Assembly: GCA_019279435.1 (NCBI GenBank)
Contig: JAAALK010000080.1
Span: 93,718,553 to 93,782,552, forward strand
Origin: Zizania palustris
Taxonomy: Eukaryota; Streptophyta; Magnoliopsida; Poales; Poaceae
DNA: 64,000 nucleotides
Direction of reading: 5' to 3'
Of this stretch, positions 32,728 to 42,899 are shown one piece after another. A model generated the notes under the pieces. It did no database searches. It worked only from the letters and a program-made list of their open reading frames with translations, and had not been told where the DNA came from. A program made the translations under genes and the position numbers. Each line of letters starts with the position of its first letter. Positions within the stretch are counted from its first letter, which is position 1.

Positions 32728-33487
32728 TGTAATCATATTTGTTCGAATAATAAATATCGATTTAAAATTGTCTCCCTATTTATTAGCCCCTCTTTGGGCG
32801 TAAGCAACTTCGAATTGTATTCAATGATGGTTAGGCACAAAGAAAACTTAGGAGTACAATTTTTGGCGTTCGGAGCCCCTCAGTAATTTAAAGATCGACT
32901 AAAATCTTATAAAATGTCTTCGACTATTTTAGTCTGAAGATTGGCAACTCAGTACCTTATGTTTTTGAAAGAAATCACTTGAGATAACTTTCCGGACACT
33001 TTAGTGTCTTAGATAATTTGTCACTTTGGACTTTCTTAACAGACATTCGAAGCTCATGGCTCAAACTCTGTTTTGTTTTGGCCTCCTTCGGCTCTTTTTT
33101 GCGAATTCTGTCAAACCAGTGGTTTGGAGTTCGCAGTGGTCTCTTTGGACTCTTTTTACGGATACCTACAAGACGGTGGCTTGGGCTCCGCATCATTTGG
33201 TCTCTTTGGACTCTTTTTACGGATGTCTTCTAGCCGGTGGCTTGGACTCCGCATTCTGTGGTTTTCGGGCTCTTTTACGGATGTCTTCAAGCCGGTGGCT
33301 TGGACTCCGGATTATGTCAGCCCACCCCCTCGGAAAATATGATTCAAATTAATGACACTTCCCTCTCGGTCAACTCCGCGTTTCCAGTGCGTCCACTCGG
33401 AAGCTGGAAGTTTATGAGGGGTAGGCATTATCTGAACCATATGCTTTATTGATTCGAAAAGTGATTACACATGATTACAAGGAGCTC
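32728..33487. repeat. Spacer with ~60-bp tandem repeats between convergent genes
   Basis: This lies between the 3' end of the antisense gene (AATAATAAA near 32745) and the integrase stop. From about 33060 to 33320 a unit containing GGACTCTTTTTACGGAT and GCCGGTGGCTTGGACTCCG repeats about three to four times with spacing near 60 bp. Several short frames here are repeat shadows. Tat 3' regions are known to carry such variable tandem repeats and to seed satellites. Confidence 0.75.
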
Positions 33488-34684
33488 TTATGCGAAGTAT
33501 CGCTTTAGGTGCTCCACATGCCAAGTATGTACTAACTCTTCACCTTCCAAATTAGCTAATTTAAAAGAGCCAGGACGTCCTAAACGAACAATTAAGTCTG
33601 GACCTTCCCATTTATTTCCTAATTTTCCTGGCGCTATGATGCTTCGTAAAACAAGATGACCCGGTCTAAGCTCATTGATCTTGAACTTCTGGTCAAACCA
33701 AACCTTCGTCTGCTGGTGATACTTTGATACATTGGCCACAGCTCAAAGTCTTGTCTCCTCTGTTAAATCCAGCGAAGCTTGTCTTTCTCCTTCTATTTCC
33801 GGTTCGGTGCTGCGAAGTGATCCTCCTTTGAGCTCTGTTGGTGTCATAGCTTCATCTCCAAATAATAGTCTGAATGGAGTGAAACCCGTGGACCTCGTTT
33901 GAGTGGTCCGAATGGACCACAAAATCTTCGGAAGTTCTTCGGTCCAGAGTCCTTTTGCCAATCCTACTATCCTTCGATTTAGCCCCGACAAAATATTACC
34001 ATTGGCTCTTTCTACAGCTCCATTAGACTGAGGATGTCTCACTGCAGCAAAACATAATTGGATGCCTAGCTCTTCGCAAAACTTCCTGAAAGGTTCTGCA
34101 TCGAACTGTGTTCGATTATCAACTGTGAGTTGTCTAGGCACTCCGAACCGGCAAATGATACTCTTCCAAAAGAATTTTTGTACATTGTTCGAAGTGATAG
34201 CTGTAAAGGGCTCTGCTTCTACCCACTTAGAAAAATATTCAATAGCTACCACTGCGAACTTTAGATTTCCTTTTGCTGTTGGGAAGGGACCAATAAGATC
34301 CATACCCCATCTGGCCATGGGCCATACCGGAGCTATAACTTGAAGGGCTGTTGGTGGGCGATGACTCCTTCGTCCCATCCACTGACATCCTTGACAAGTG
34401 TGGACCAAGCTCTCCACATCAGCTGTTATTGTAGGCCAATAAAGCCCTTGGCGAAGTGTTTTTCCTGCCAAAGCTCGAGGGGCCAAATGGCTACCACAAA
34501 GTCCTTCATGGATTTCTCGAAGAATTTCTTGACCTTCGGCTTGAGATATACATCGGAGTAGAGGGGAACATACTCCGGCCTTGTATAAAATACCGTTGAT
34601 TATTTTATAATTCCGAGTTCTAAGCTTTAACCTTGAAAGTTGTGGCTCTTCGGACATATCTGCTTCTCCTTGCAATACTTTCAT
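33488..34684 (-). pseudogene. pol: Integrase of the Tat element (one in-frame stop)
   Basis: One continuous minus-strand frame, interrupted only by a TGA at 33745-33743 (an Arg CGA position). The zinc finger is complete: EIHEGLCGSH and CQGCQWMG. The catalytic core has Asp in WGMDLIGPFP, Asp in LTVDNRTQFD and Glu in NGAVERANG. A C-terminal GPY-like segment reads KWEGPDLIVRLG, and the protein ends HLKRYFA. With a single stop it is the least damaged integrase among the gypsy elements here after the CRM one. Confidence 0.92.
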
Positions 34685-34714
34685 GATTGAGCCTCGCCAA
34701 TCTGTACTTGGAAT

Positions 34715-35342
34715 TTAAAGGACTTCTGCAGTAGGAATTTGTGGTACCGAAGGTGTATTAAGTTCTTCATAAAAAGCTTCTTCGGGTATATCTATAGCTC
34801 CGGCTGCAGCTTTCGCTAAGATGTCCGCTTGCATATTTTCTGCTCTAGGTATACTTCGAATAGAAATCCCTTTAAATGGTGCTTCTATCTTTCGGATTTC
34901 TTCTAAGTACTTTGCAAGCTGCGGATGTCGAACTTGGAAACTCTTGTCCACGTGCCTTGCTAGAATCTAAGAATCTGTTTTAATAACAACTCTATGTAGC
35001 CCCTAAAGCACGTGCCTTGCGATGTCCCAACAGAATTCCTTCATACTCCGCTGTATTATTGGTAGACTTAAAATTGAGTCTTGCGGAGTACAAAGCCTTT
35101 TGCCCTCAAGGTGAAATTATCACAGCTCCGACACCTGCTCCAGATGCTTGAAAAGCTCCATCGGAGTAAATAGTCCAAATTTCTTCGCTTGGCTTCTCTG
35201 GAGCCCATGTTGTAGGGGGAGTCCACTCTGCTACGAAGTCAGCCAATACTTGCGACTTAATTGTTGTTCTTGCTAGGAAAGATATGCCGAAGGGTGCTAA
35301 TTCAACAACCCACTTCCCAATTCTTCTAGTGGAATCCTTACT
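34715..35342 (-). pseudogene. pol: Second (archaeal-type-like) RNase H and linker of the Tat element
   Basis: The open part at 34951-34715 reads FQVRHPQLAKYLEEIRKIE and ENMQADILAKAAAGA, the typical end of the extra RNase H of Tat elements. Upstream pieces (YSDGAF-like and AEYEGIL-like wording at about 35050-35180) are broken by frameshifts. A second RNase H after the normal one is a lineage mark. Confidence 0.75.
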
Positions 35343-36579
35343 TCAGAGCATATCTCCCAGAGGATACGAAGTTGGTACCACAACATTATGTGCCAAAAAA
35401 TAATGCCTTAGCTTCCTCAAAGCCATTATCAGAGCATAAACGAATTTCTCAAGCTCGGAATATCTTGTTTTTGCTCCGGACAATTCTTCGGACACAAAGT
35501 AAACTGGATTTTGTACCAACTTCCCGTTGACATCAATCTCTCTGACAAGAACTGCACTGACAGCAGAGCCAGTAGCTGCTAGGTAGAGGAGTAGTGTTTC
35601 GTTCGCAATAGGCACCGTGAGTATAGCAAGATTACTGAGATAATTTTTAATATCTTCGAAGCTCTTTTGACACTCCGGTGTCCATGCAAAATCTTCGGAC
35701 CCTTTCAATGCTTTGAAAATAGGCAAACTTCTCTCCGCAGACCTTGCCAGAAATCTGCTAAGTGCTGCTAGACGACCTGTCAGCTTTTGCACTTGCTTCA
35801 AATTCTCTAGGGGAGCCATCTTTTGTAACACATTTATTTGAGTGGGGCTAGCTTCGATCCCTCTGCTTGAAACTAGGTACCCTAAAAATTTTCCAGCCTG
35901 CGCCTCGAAGATACATTTTTCGGGGTTGAGACAGATCCCACATGCCCGAAGGCTATTAAATGTTTCTGCTAAGTCTAGGCTATGTTGGTGCTTAAAAGCA
36001 CTCTTGATTACAATATCATCCATGTAGGCCTCTACATTACGACCTAGCTGATGACCTAGAGCCTTAGCAATTAACCTCGAAAATGTAGCCCCAGCATTTC
36101 TTAAGCCAAAGGGCATTCTTACATAACAAAAGACTCCTGAAGGAGTTACGAAGCTTGTCTTGATTTCATCTTCGCGCTTCAACCAAATTTGATCGTAGCC
36201 GGAATACGCGTCAAGGAAGCTTAATAACTCCGAACCAGCAGTGGAGTCGACCAACTGATCAATTCGGGGCATGGGGTAGGGGTCACGGGGGACATGCTTT
36301 ATTCAGAGATGTAAAATCAATACACATGCGCCACTTCCCTGAAGATTTCTTCTTAACGAAGACTGGGTTGGCTAACCACTCCGTAGGAGCCACTTCTCTG
36401 ATAATCCCAGCCTTCAGTAACTTTTCAACTTCGTCTTTAGCAAGGATAGCTCTCTCCGCAGACATCTTCCGGAGTCCTTGCCTGACAGGTCGAGCCTTCG
36501 GGTTTACAAGTAAACTGTGTTCAATAATGTCCCGACTGACTCCGGTGATGTCTTCATCAGACCAAGCAAAGACATCCAA
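35343..36579 (-). pseudogene. pol: Reverse transcriptase and RNase H of the Tat element
   Basis: Two open blocks, 36579-36283 and 36272-35343, are separated by a small frame break at about 36275. RT blocks are KKKSSGKWRMCIDFTSLN, LDAYSGYDQI, MPFGLRNAGATF and the active site AYMDDIVIKS (YMDD, about 36018-36029). The connection and RNase H follow (FAWTPECQKSFEDIKNYL, PVYFVSEELSGAKTRYSELE). Catalytic motifs are intact. Identity to the other gypsy families in this window is low outside the motifs. Confidence 0.92.
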
Positions 36580-37479
36580 ATTTTCCTCTACTACTTTTTC
36601 TAAAGAGGCAGCAACTTCTTAGAGGCAAGTCTTTACCAAATTGAAATGAATAATCCTTGCCATCTTTGACAATAATCTTCGTTGCAATCTCTCCTTCAGG
36701 ACTTGGTCTTGGGAAGGATCTTTTCGAGGATTCGCTAGGAGCAGAAAAATTCTCCGGATCATCTTGCACACTGTTTACTTACCTTGGGTCAAGAGAAGGG
36801 CCATGACCGTACTCTGCCCTTCTTGCAGTGGCTTGATCTCCGAAGACAGCGAGTACTCCTGCTTGTGTAGGCATCTTCATACACAAGTAATTATGATGCT
36901 CCACAGCTCCGAATTGATTTAACATGCCTCTTCCGAAGATGACATTATATGCATATGGAGCATCTATAACGTCAAAGATCACTTCCTCTGTCCTGGTCAT
37001 TAGCCCCTCTCCGAAAGTAACTTCCAGGCCAATTTGGCCAAGGGCATCAAGAGGGGGTCCTGTAAACCCTTGCAAAGGACGGGTTGCTGGGAGAAGATGC
37101 TTTCTGGAAATACAGAGTTGGTCAAAGGCTTGGACAAAAATAATATCCGCCGAACTCCCTCCGTCAACTAGCACTCTTCGAACCTCGGTTCCTGCTATGT
37201 CAGCAGTGATGACAAGTGGGTCTGCATGTGGGAATTTAACACCAACTGCATCATCCGCGGAGAAAGATATTGGCACATGAGACCACTCGGGCATAGCAGC
37301 TGCAGATGAAGAGGTTCCAATATGGCCCACCTCTCTGACATACTCTCTTCTCTGCCTCTTTGACATACTTCCTAGAGTACCTCCTCCGGAGATAGGGAGG
37401 ACTACTCTTTTTCCTCGGTGTTGCCCCTCTTCTTGCTTCGGAGGTGGCATAATATTGACCACCGGAGGGCGTCTTGCCG
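36580..37479 (-). pseudogene. pol: Protease region of the Tat element
   Basis: The open part at 37462-36779 carries an aspartic protease site VLVDGGSSADIIF (D-G-G, typical for Tat elements) and the flap/core wording PLQGFTGPPLDALG and NVIFGRGMLNQFGA. A short block at 36769-36557 links to RT through frame breaks. Protease would process the gag-pol polyprotein. Confidence 0.87.
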
Positions 37480-38887
37480 AATCGAAGTTTTCTATTCACG
37501 CCACAGCCTGGACGGGCTCTGGACGCACTTCAGCTGGAACTCGGTCAGTAGTGCCTCGAACCGAAGTTCTTTCCAGATACTCTCCTCTCAGAGCAAGTAT
37601 AGCCTTGCTAAGTATAAGTTGCATGGCTTCGGTTTTCACCATGAATACAGCATAAAAGGGTCTGGCCTTTGCCAGCCGGTTTCCCTAGCGGCCTCCAGCC
37701 GATGGTCTTGGTTCCTGATGGTTGCGGAGCTCTTTGGGCAAATTTCTGCGGGGGTGCAATGTTCAGAACTTCCGAACGAGGATGCTTTTGCCCCCTACGC
37801 CTGTCATGTTGAACCTCGAAGCTAGGCTCTTGCTGCCGTGCTGAAGTTTTCACTTCCAATTTCACTTCTTGCACTATCGACGGGGTTGCAGCGGTTCTCT
37901 GAAGCCATCCTTCTTCTGACCTCGCATACTCTTCGAAATATGACATCAACTGAGAAACAGAAGATATGCTTTTCCGGTGAAGTTTATCAAGGAGGCCTGG
38001 ATGAATGACTCCCTCTCGAGATGCGTCAACTACTGAAGACGTAGTCAACCCTCGGATCTGCGACTTCGTATGAGCGAAGCGCTGGAAGTATTGTCTCAAT
38101 GTCTCTCCAGGGAGCTGCTTCACCTGGAAAAGACTTACCGTTGACATTGGGGGCACGAAGGTGCCTTGGAAATTGCTTACGAAATTTTTCTTCAGCTGCC
38201 CCCATGAATTAATTGATCCTGGCTTTAAGGACCAGAACCATCGCAATGCCACTCCTTGAATAGCTAGGGGAAAGCATTTTGCCATTGTGTCCCGCACTCC
38301 TGCACTAGCTTCAATTGCTAGAGCATAAGAATGGACAAATTCTCTAGGATCTTCATCTCCGTCATACTTGCAAAGCTTCGAGGTTTTGAACTTGGGGTTC
38401 GAAGCGTACTTTCTGCAACTCGGGATGCAGCGAAGACTCGGTATCGAAGGAGGCATTCTCTGGGGCTTTAGGATAAATAACCTCGTTGTCGTCTGGCACT
38501 TCAGGAATGGTTGGGGCTGGTTGAGAGCGAAGCCTATTCGCGGCTTCTTGACGCCACCTTGCAACTTCGGCCTGGAGACTGGCCATTTGGGTGGCCATAT
38601 CATCAAGATTGTCTTCATCTCCTCCGGAAGGATCTTCCGGGTCTTGAGAACTGTATGGATCAGTTCGAAGTGGAACCTGAGGTGGAAGAGGGACTCCGGG
38701 TGGCCGAAGTATGGATGGAGTTGGCGGAGGAACTCCGTATGCTCGAGGAATGGGAATCCCTTCCGGAGTTTGAGGTGGAGGAAACGTCGAAGGTCCTCCA
38801 ACCTCAACTATATCTGAGGATCTTACTCCGGAGGTCCGAGGGGACCTCCGAACAGGATTACCGGCTGGCACTCCGCTTAGGAGGCAT
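37480..38887 (-). pseudogene. gag: gag of the Tat element (frameshifted)
   Basis: The likely start is the ATG at 38887-38885 (MPPKRSAS), 63 bp after the PBS. The frame is soon broken, and the visible product lies in two frames. One covers 38934-38362 (Pro-rich, then DDMATQMASLQAEVARWRQE, a short coiled coil). The other, from about 38400 to 37608, holds the retrotransposon gag core: KLCKYDGDEDPREFVHSYAL, KKNFVSNFQGT and LRQYFQRFAHTKSQI. No clear zinc knuckle is seen, as in many Tat gags. Confidence 0.85.
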
Positions 38888-38929
38888 GGTGTAAGAAGTT
38901 GGTAGAGAACGAAGTTTCTTGGACTCGGT

Positions 38930-38948
38930 TCCACACGGACGGCGCCAA
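38930..38948 (-). promoter_or_regulatory. Primer-binding site of the Tat element
   Basis: Minus strand TGGCGCCGTCCGTGTGGAA, two bases inside the 5' LTR end. TGGCGCC starts are typical of Tat/Athila elements; the exact tRNA is uncertain. Confidence 0.82.
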
Positions 38949-38949
38949 C

Positions 38950-39444
38950 TGTTGGCAGTAAAAGATTACGCTAACATGTTTCTGAAGATTAGAAACTAAC
39001 AAACGAAGTGTTTGCGAAGGAAACTATTCCAAGCCTCCGAAAGGATAATAACTTAGAATAGTTTGAAAGTGTGTATTGAATAACTTGTATTCGGTCCCTA
39101 TTACAGGGTAAAACGGGGGGTATTTATAGGCCCAAACATTAAGGAAAAGACCTTCTTACCCCTCTATTACAACCGACATAGTGGAAACTATTAGGTACCC
39201 TTAATAGGGCTAAAATGGTAAAAGACTAATCTAATGAGAAAGAAGATAAGTCTTCCATCTTAGTGGCAAAGAAGTTCTCAGAAGAGTCCAAGTTCGAAGA
39301 TATACTCCGAACTAAAGCCTGTCATCATACTTCGAACTTGACTTGATGCATCTCCGAAATTATATGTTGGAAGGCTTCATCTTAATCACCAGTCTTTATC
39401 TCGTCACTGCAATAACCCTGAAGATGGAATATTTTCCCCCAACA
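38950..39444 (-). repeat. 5' LTR of the Tat element
   Basis: 495 bp, same length as 28146-28640. The differences are about 9 substitutions and 2 one-base indels that cancel in length. It drives gag-pol on the minus strand, with CTATAAATACCCCCC read on the minus strand at about 39115-39129. Confidence 0.92.
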
Positions 39445-39449
39445 GTGTG

Positions 39450-40357
39450 TAGCCCTGTAGCTTCAGCTCTGTTCTTTGAATAGCTCTACAGCAGCTATTG
39501 CTTTTTATCGGTTCTCATCACTACAAAAGCAGCGAGGTGCTGCTGCAGGCTCTCGAGTGCTGCAGTCTATCACAGCAGGACATATGGTGTGCTGTAGCTT
39601 TGCTCGGTTTGTTGCACTACTAGCTCTTCGGTCGTAAAATCTGTTCCTGCAAAGTCTGCACGATGTATACTTCGATGCGTGTACTTTGCTGATCTGGAGG
39701 CTCCGCAATAGCTGCATACTTCGATATCTTTTTGTCTGCTTCGGAGTTTTTATTAGAAGTGTTCGGAGTACGAGCCCTCGTGTCTGGTGTTTTGGCTGGG
39801 TTCAGAGTAAACACCGAAGGTCTTAGCGAAGATCTGCGGAGGCAGGCTTCATGTTTGTTAGCACTTGCAGACTTCGGACATACTCTGACCACTTTGTTCA
39901 GTTGTTTGCTGGTTTCGAAGGGTGAGGTTCGGAGTTTTCATCACAGCCTTCAGCTTCGGTACTGTATTTTTCGGAGCAGGCTTCGACAGCAACACACTTC
40001 GCTGAACTATACTGGACGGGCGTCGACGAGTATCGAACTCGAGACAACCTTGAATAGTAAGATTCTTCGTTTTACGTGCACTCAAATTAAATCTCTGTGA
40101 TGATCTATTTTTGTGAAGCTTGATATGTTCATGTTTTAAATACATTGTTAATCTGCCTATAAGCCCTATTTTTGTGTCCTAATTTCTAGGTCACTGGTTG
40201 TTTTTAGGCTATATTATTTTTGGACCTATGGACTGTTCTTGTTTCTGTTAGTTGTCTATTGAGGTGCGTTAGGTATTGGGAGAAGGCCATCTATTCGTAA
40301 GAATTTTTTAGGCGCCCATTCACCCCCCCCCTCTGGTCGACTACTTTCGGTCCTACA
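39450..40357 (+). repeat. Copia LTR, right part after the Tat insertion
   Basis: Continues the LTR interrupted at 28145. It ends with the family-typical GGCGCCCATTCACC and TTCGGTCCTACA, two bases before a tRNA-Met PBS, so it is the end of a 5' LTR. The joined LTR (27125-28145 plus 39450-40357, about 1.93 kb) is similar in length to 25221-27124. TTCGGA words are unexpectedly frequent here too. Confidence 0.78.
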
Positions 40358-40359
40358 AG

Positions 40360-40372
40360 TGGTATCAGAGCC
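40360..40372 (+). promoter_or_regulatory. Primer-binding site of a copia element
   Basis: TGGTATCAGAGCC, initiator tRNA-Met type, two bases after the LTR end. Confidence 0.92.
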
Positions 40373-40422
40373 TGGTTAGGGTTTTTCCATACCTTAACCT
40401 GTTCTAAACCCAGGTAGTGATC

Positions 40423-41314
40423 ATGACTTCTTCTGGAAAGGTCCCGTCCCTGGAAGCTTATGGCTATACTTATTGGAAGACTCACATGCGAGCCTATCTC
40501 ATGAGCTAGAGCGTGGACATTTGGAACATTTGTGTTCACCCTACTTTAACCATAGTGCCTGTTGCTGAGGATACATCTGCAGATATTATTGCCCAGCTTC
40601 AGAACAATAACAAAGCGGTGAAAATTTTGTTTTCTAGTTTAGGTCCCACTGAATTTGAGCGTGTGAGCCATCTCTACACTGCTAGAGAGATCTGGGCTAC
40701 CCTCCAGGCACACCATGAGAGGACAGCCTAGGTGAAGGCTCAGCTCTATCAGACCTACCGGCGTGAATATGAAAATTTCACACAGAAGCTGGGTGAATCT
40801 ATTGAAGCTTTGTTTGGTCGTTTTCAATCGATCATCAACAAGCTTCGGGCCAACAAGGCCGAGGGAGTTCAGCTAGTATTAGATCATTAGCAGACGCTCA
40901 AGGTTCTCCATACCTTGGACCCTAAGATCTGGGAGATCAAGGTATCCTCTATCATTGAGAGCACCTCTTATGATACCTTTACAATTTCTGAGTTGTTCAG
41001 CAAGCTGAAGGCCACTGTGGTTGATATCTAGTTGAGATCAAATCTCACTAGCTCTGGATCAAAAACGTTGGCCCTTGCTACACCTTCTGCTGACCCCTCC
41101 TCTGTGAGTTGTGCTAGGTTCTCATTGATGTCTATCACTGAGGACCAGCTTGAGTCGCTAGGAGATGATGACATGTGTATGTTTAACAACCGGGTGCGTC
41201 GTGTCTATGATAAGCGAATGTTCAGAAGACATGGCACAAAATCCGGATGCTTTGAGTGTGGTGATCCAGGTCACTTCATCGCCGACTGCCCCAAACACAA
41301 TGGTCATAAGAAGG
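40423..41314 (+). pseudogene. gag: gag of a SIRE/Maximus-type copia element with four TAG stops
   Basis: ATG at 40423 (MTSSGKVPSLEAYGY) begins a single undisturbed frame that reaches the zinc knuckle CFECGDPGHFIADC near 41250. It is interrupted only by TAG at 40507, 40729, 40888 and 41029. Each fits a Gln codon (CAG) in context, for example between LMS and SVDIW. Gag core wording includes WKTHMRAYL, EIWATLQAHHE and LEALFGRF-like IEALFGRF. There are no frameshifts, so point mutation alone disabled it. The frame is cut right after GHKKV by an inverted LTR end at 41315. Confidence 0.88.
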
Positions 41315-41359
41315 TGTAGGACCGAAAGTAGCGACCAGAGGGGGGTGAATGGGCGCCTA
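41315..41359 (-). repeat. Inverted end of a copia LTR inside the gag, at a contig edge
   Basis: TGTAGGACCGAAAGTAGCG is the reverse complement of the LTR ends at 27124, 40357 and 45878. So a minus-strand LTR of the same family starts here, inside the gag. Only 45 bp are seen before the gap. Confidence 0.8.
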
Positions 41360-42359
41360 NNNNNNNNNNNNNNNNNNNNNNNNNNNNNNNNNNNNNNNNN
41401 NNNNNNNNNNNNNNNNNNNNNNNNNNNNNNNNNNNNNNNNNNNNNNNNNNNNNNNNNNNNNNNNNNNNNNNNNNNNNNNNNNNNNNNNNNNNNNNNNNNN
41501 NNNNNNNNNNNNNNNNNNNNNNNNNNNNNNNNNNNNNNNNNNNNNNNNNNNNNNNNNNNNNNNNNNNNNNNNNNNNNNNNNNNNNNNNNNNNNNNNNNNN
41601 NNNNNNNNNNNNNNNNNNNNNNNNNNNNNNNNNNNNNNNNNNNNNNNNNNNNNNNNNNNNNNNNNNNNNNNNNNNNNNNNNNNNNNNNNNNNNNNNNNNN
41701 NNNNNNNNNNNNNNNNNNNNNNNNNNNNNNNNNNNNNNNNNNNNNNNNNNNNNNNNNNNNNNNNNNNNNNNNNNNNNNNNNNNNNNNNNNNNNNNNNNNN
41801 NNNNNNNNNNNNNNNNNNNNNNNNNNNNNNNNNNNNNNNNNNNNNNNNNNNNNNNNNNNNNNNNNNNNNNNNNNNNNNNNNNNNNNNNNNNNNNNNNNNN
41901 NNNNNNNNNNNNNNNNNNNNNNNNNNNNNNNNNNNNNNNNNNNNNNNNNNNNNNNNNNNNNNNNNNNNNNNNNNNNNNNNNNNNNNNNNNNNNNNNNNNN
42001 NNNNNNNNNNNNNNNNNNNNNNNNNNNNNNNNNNNNNNNNNNNNNNNNNNNNNNNNNNNNNNNNNNNNNNNNNNNNNNNNNNNNNNNNNNNNNNNNNNNN
42101 NNNNNNNNNNNNNNNNNNNNNNNNNNNNNNNNNNNNNNNNNNNNNNNNNNNNNNNNNNNNNNNNNNNNNNNNNNNNNNNNNNNNNNNNNNNNNNNNNNNN
42201 NNNNNNNNNNNNNNNNNNNNNNNNNNNNNNNNNNNNNNNNNNNNNNNNNNNNNNNNNNNNNNNNNNNNNNNNNNNNNNNNNNNNNNNNNNNNNNNNNNNN
42301 NNNNNNNNNNNNNNNNNNNNNNNNNNNNNNNNNNNNNNNNNNNNNNNNNNNNNNNNNNN
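41360..42359. other. Assembly gap (1000 N)
   Basis: Exactly 1000 N. Left side stops 45 bp into an LTR; right side starts inside the inverted-repeat arm. Confidence 0.99.
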
Positions 42360-42806
42360 GATGTACTGGACTGATGAATCATGTTAAAATTATCTACATC
42401 CCTAAAGTTGTTTATCTTAATTTTGGTGATTTTCTAATTTTCCAGGGAATAAATAATAAATATGAAAAAGGCAATTATTAAATATGTAAAATGGAAAATA
42501 CTAATAGAAATGCTGAAAAAATTAGGAGTAATGTACTGAACATGATGAAATTTACAAAATTATTCTCACATCAAAACTTAATTTTATCTGAATTTGAGCA
42601 TTTTCTTAATTTTCCAGGAATAAACAAAAAGAAAATAATTTCTTAAATTCTGGAAATTAAAAAACGGAATTTGGCCCAACAGTGCAAAACATTTGGCCCA
42701 AAACGCGTAAAGGAGCAGGCCGAAGCCTTCCTGGGCTAGGCCAGGTTTTCGCCGCGCGCCCAGCGCGCGCAACCTGGGCCTGGGCCAGGTATTTGCCTTC
42801 CCGCCT

Positions 42807-42883
42807 GGGCTCGATCGAGCCCACTTGATCCTGGCCGTCGGATTTGATCCGACGGCCAGCCGCCACTCTCCGGCCGTATATAA
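42807..42883 (+). promoter_or_regulatory. Promoter-like region: two perfect palindromes before a TATA box
   Basis: A 16-bp perfect palindrome GGGCTCGATCGAGCCC (42807-42822) is followed by an inverted repeat with 11-bp arms GGCCGTCGGAT and ATCCGACGGCC (42833-42857) and a TATATAA box at 42877-42883. Downstream is a GC-rich leader with an ATG at 43178 (ATGACCCGAGAGCC) and a splice-donor-like AAGGTGAGT about 15 bp later. The owner of the promoter is not identified. The same array is mirrored at about 60669-60740. Confidence 0.55.
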
Positions 42884-42899
42884 GGCGTCGTCGCGGAAA

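Larger units (their letters stand above)
28146..39444 (-). mobile_element. Tat-type Ty3/gypsy element, nearly complete, nested in a copia LTR
   Basis: An 11.3-kb element on the minus strand. It has two 495-bp LTRs (28146-28640 and 38950-39444) differing by about 9 substitutions and 2 one-base indels. A PBS (TGGCGCCGTCCGTGTGGAA, minus strand) lies next to the right LTR. Gag, protease, RT, RNase H, second RNase H and integrase follow in gypsy order. A long region between integrase and 3' LTR holds a spliced gene on the opposite strand, which is a known feature of the Tat lineage. Flanks are ATGTG and GTGTG (4 of 5 match). Insertion split a copia LTR, so it is younger than that LTR. Frameshifts and a few stops suggest it is defective, but it is the best preserved gypsy element here. 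Confidence 0.9.

Noticed and set aside
33018..33452. Several 70-110-residue frames rich in Leu/Phe/Trp
   Set aside because: They are generated by the ~60-bp tandem repeat in three frames.
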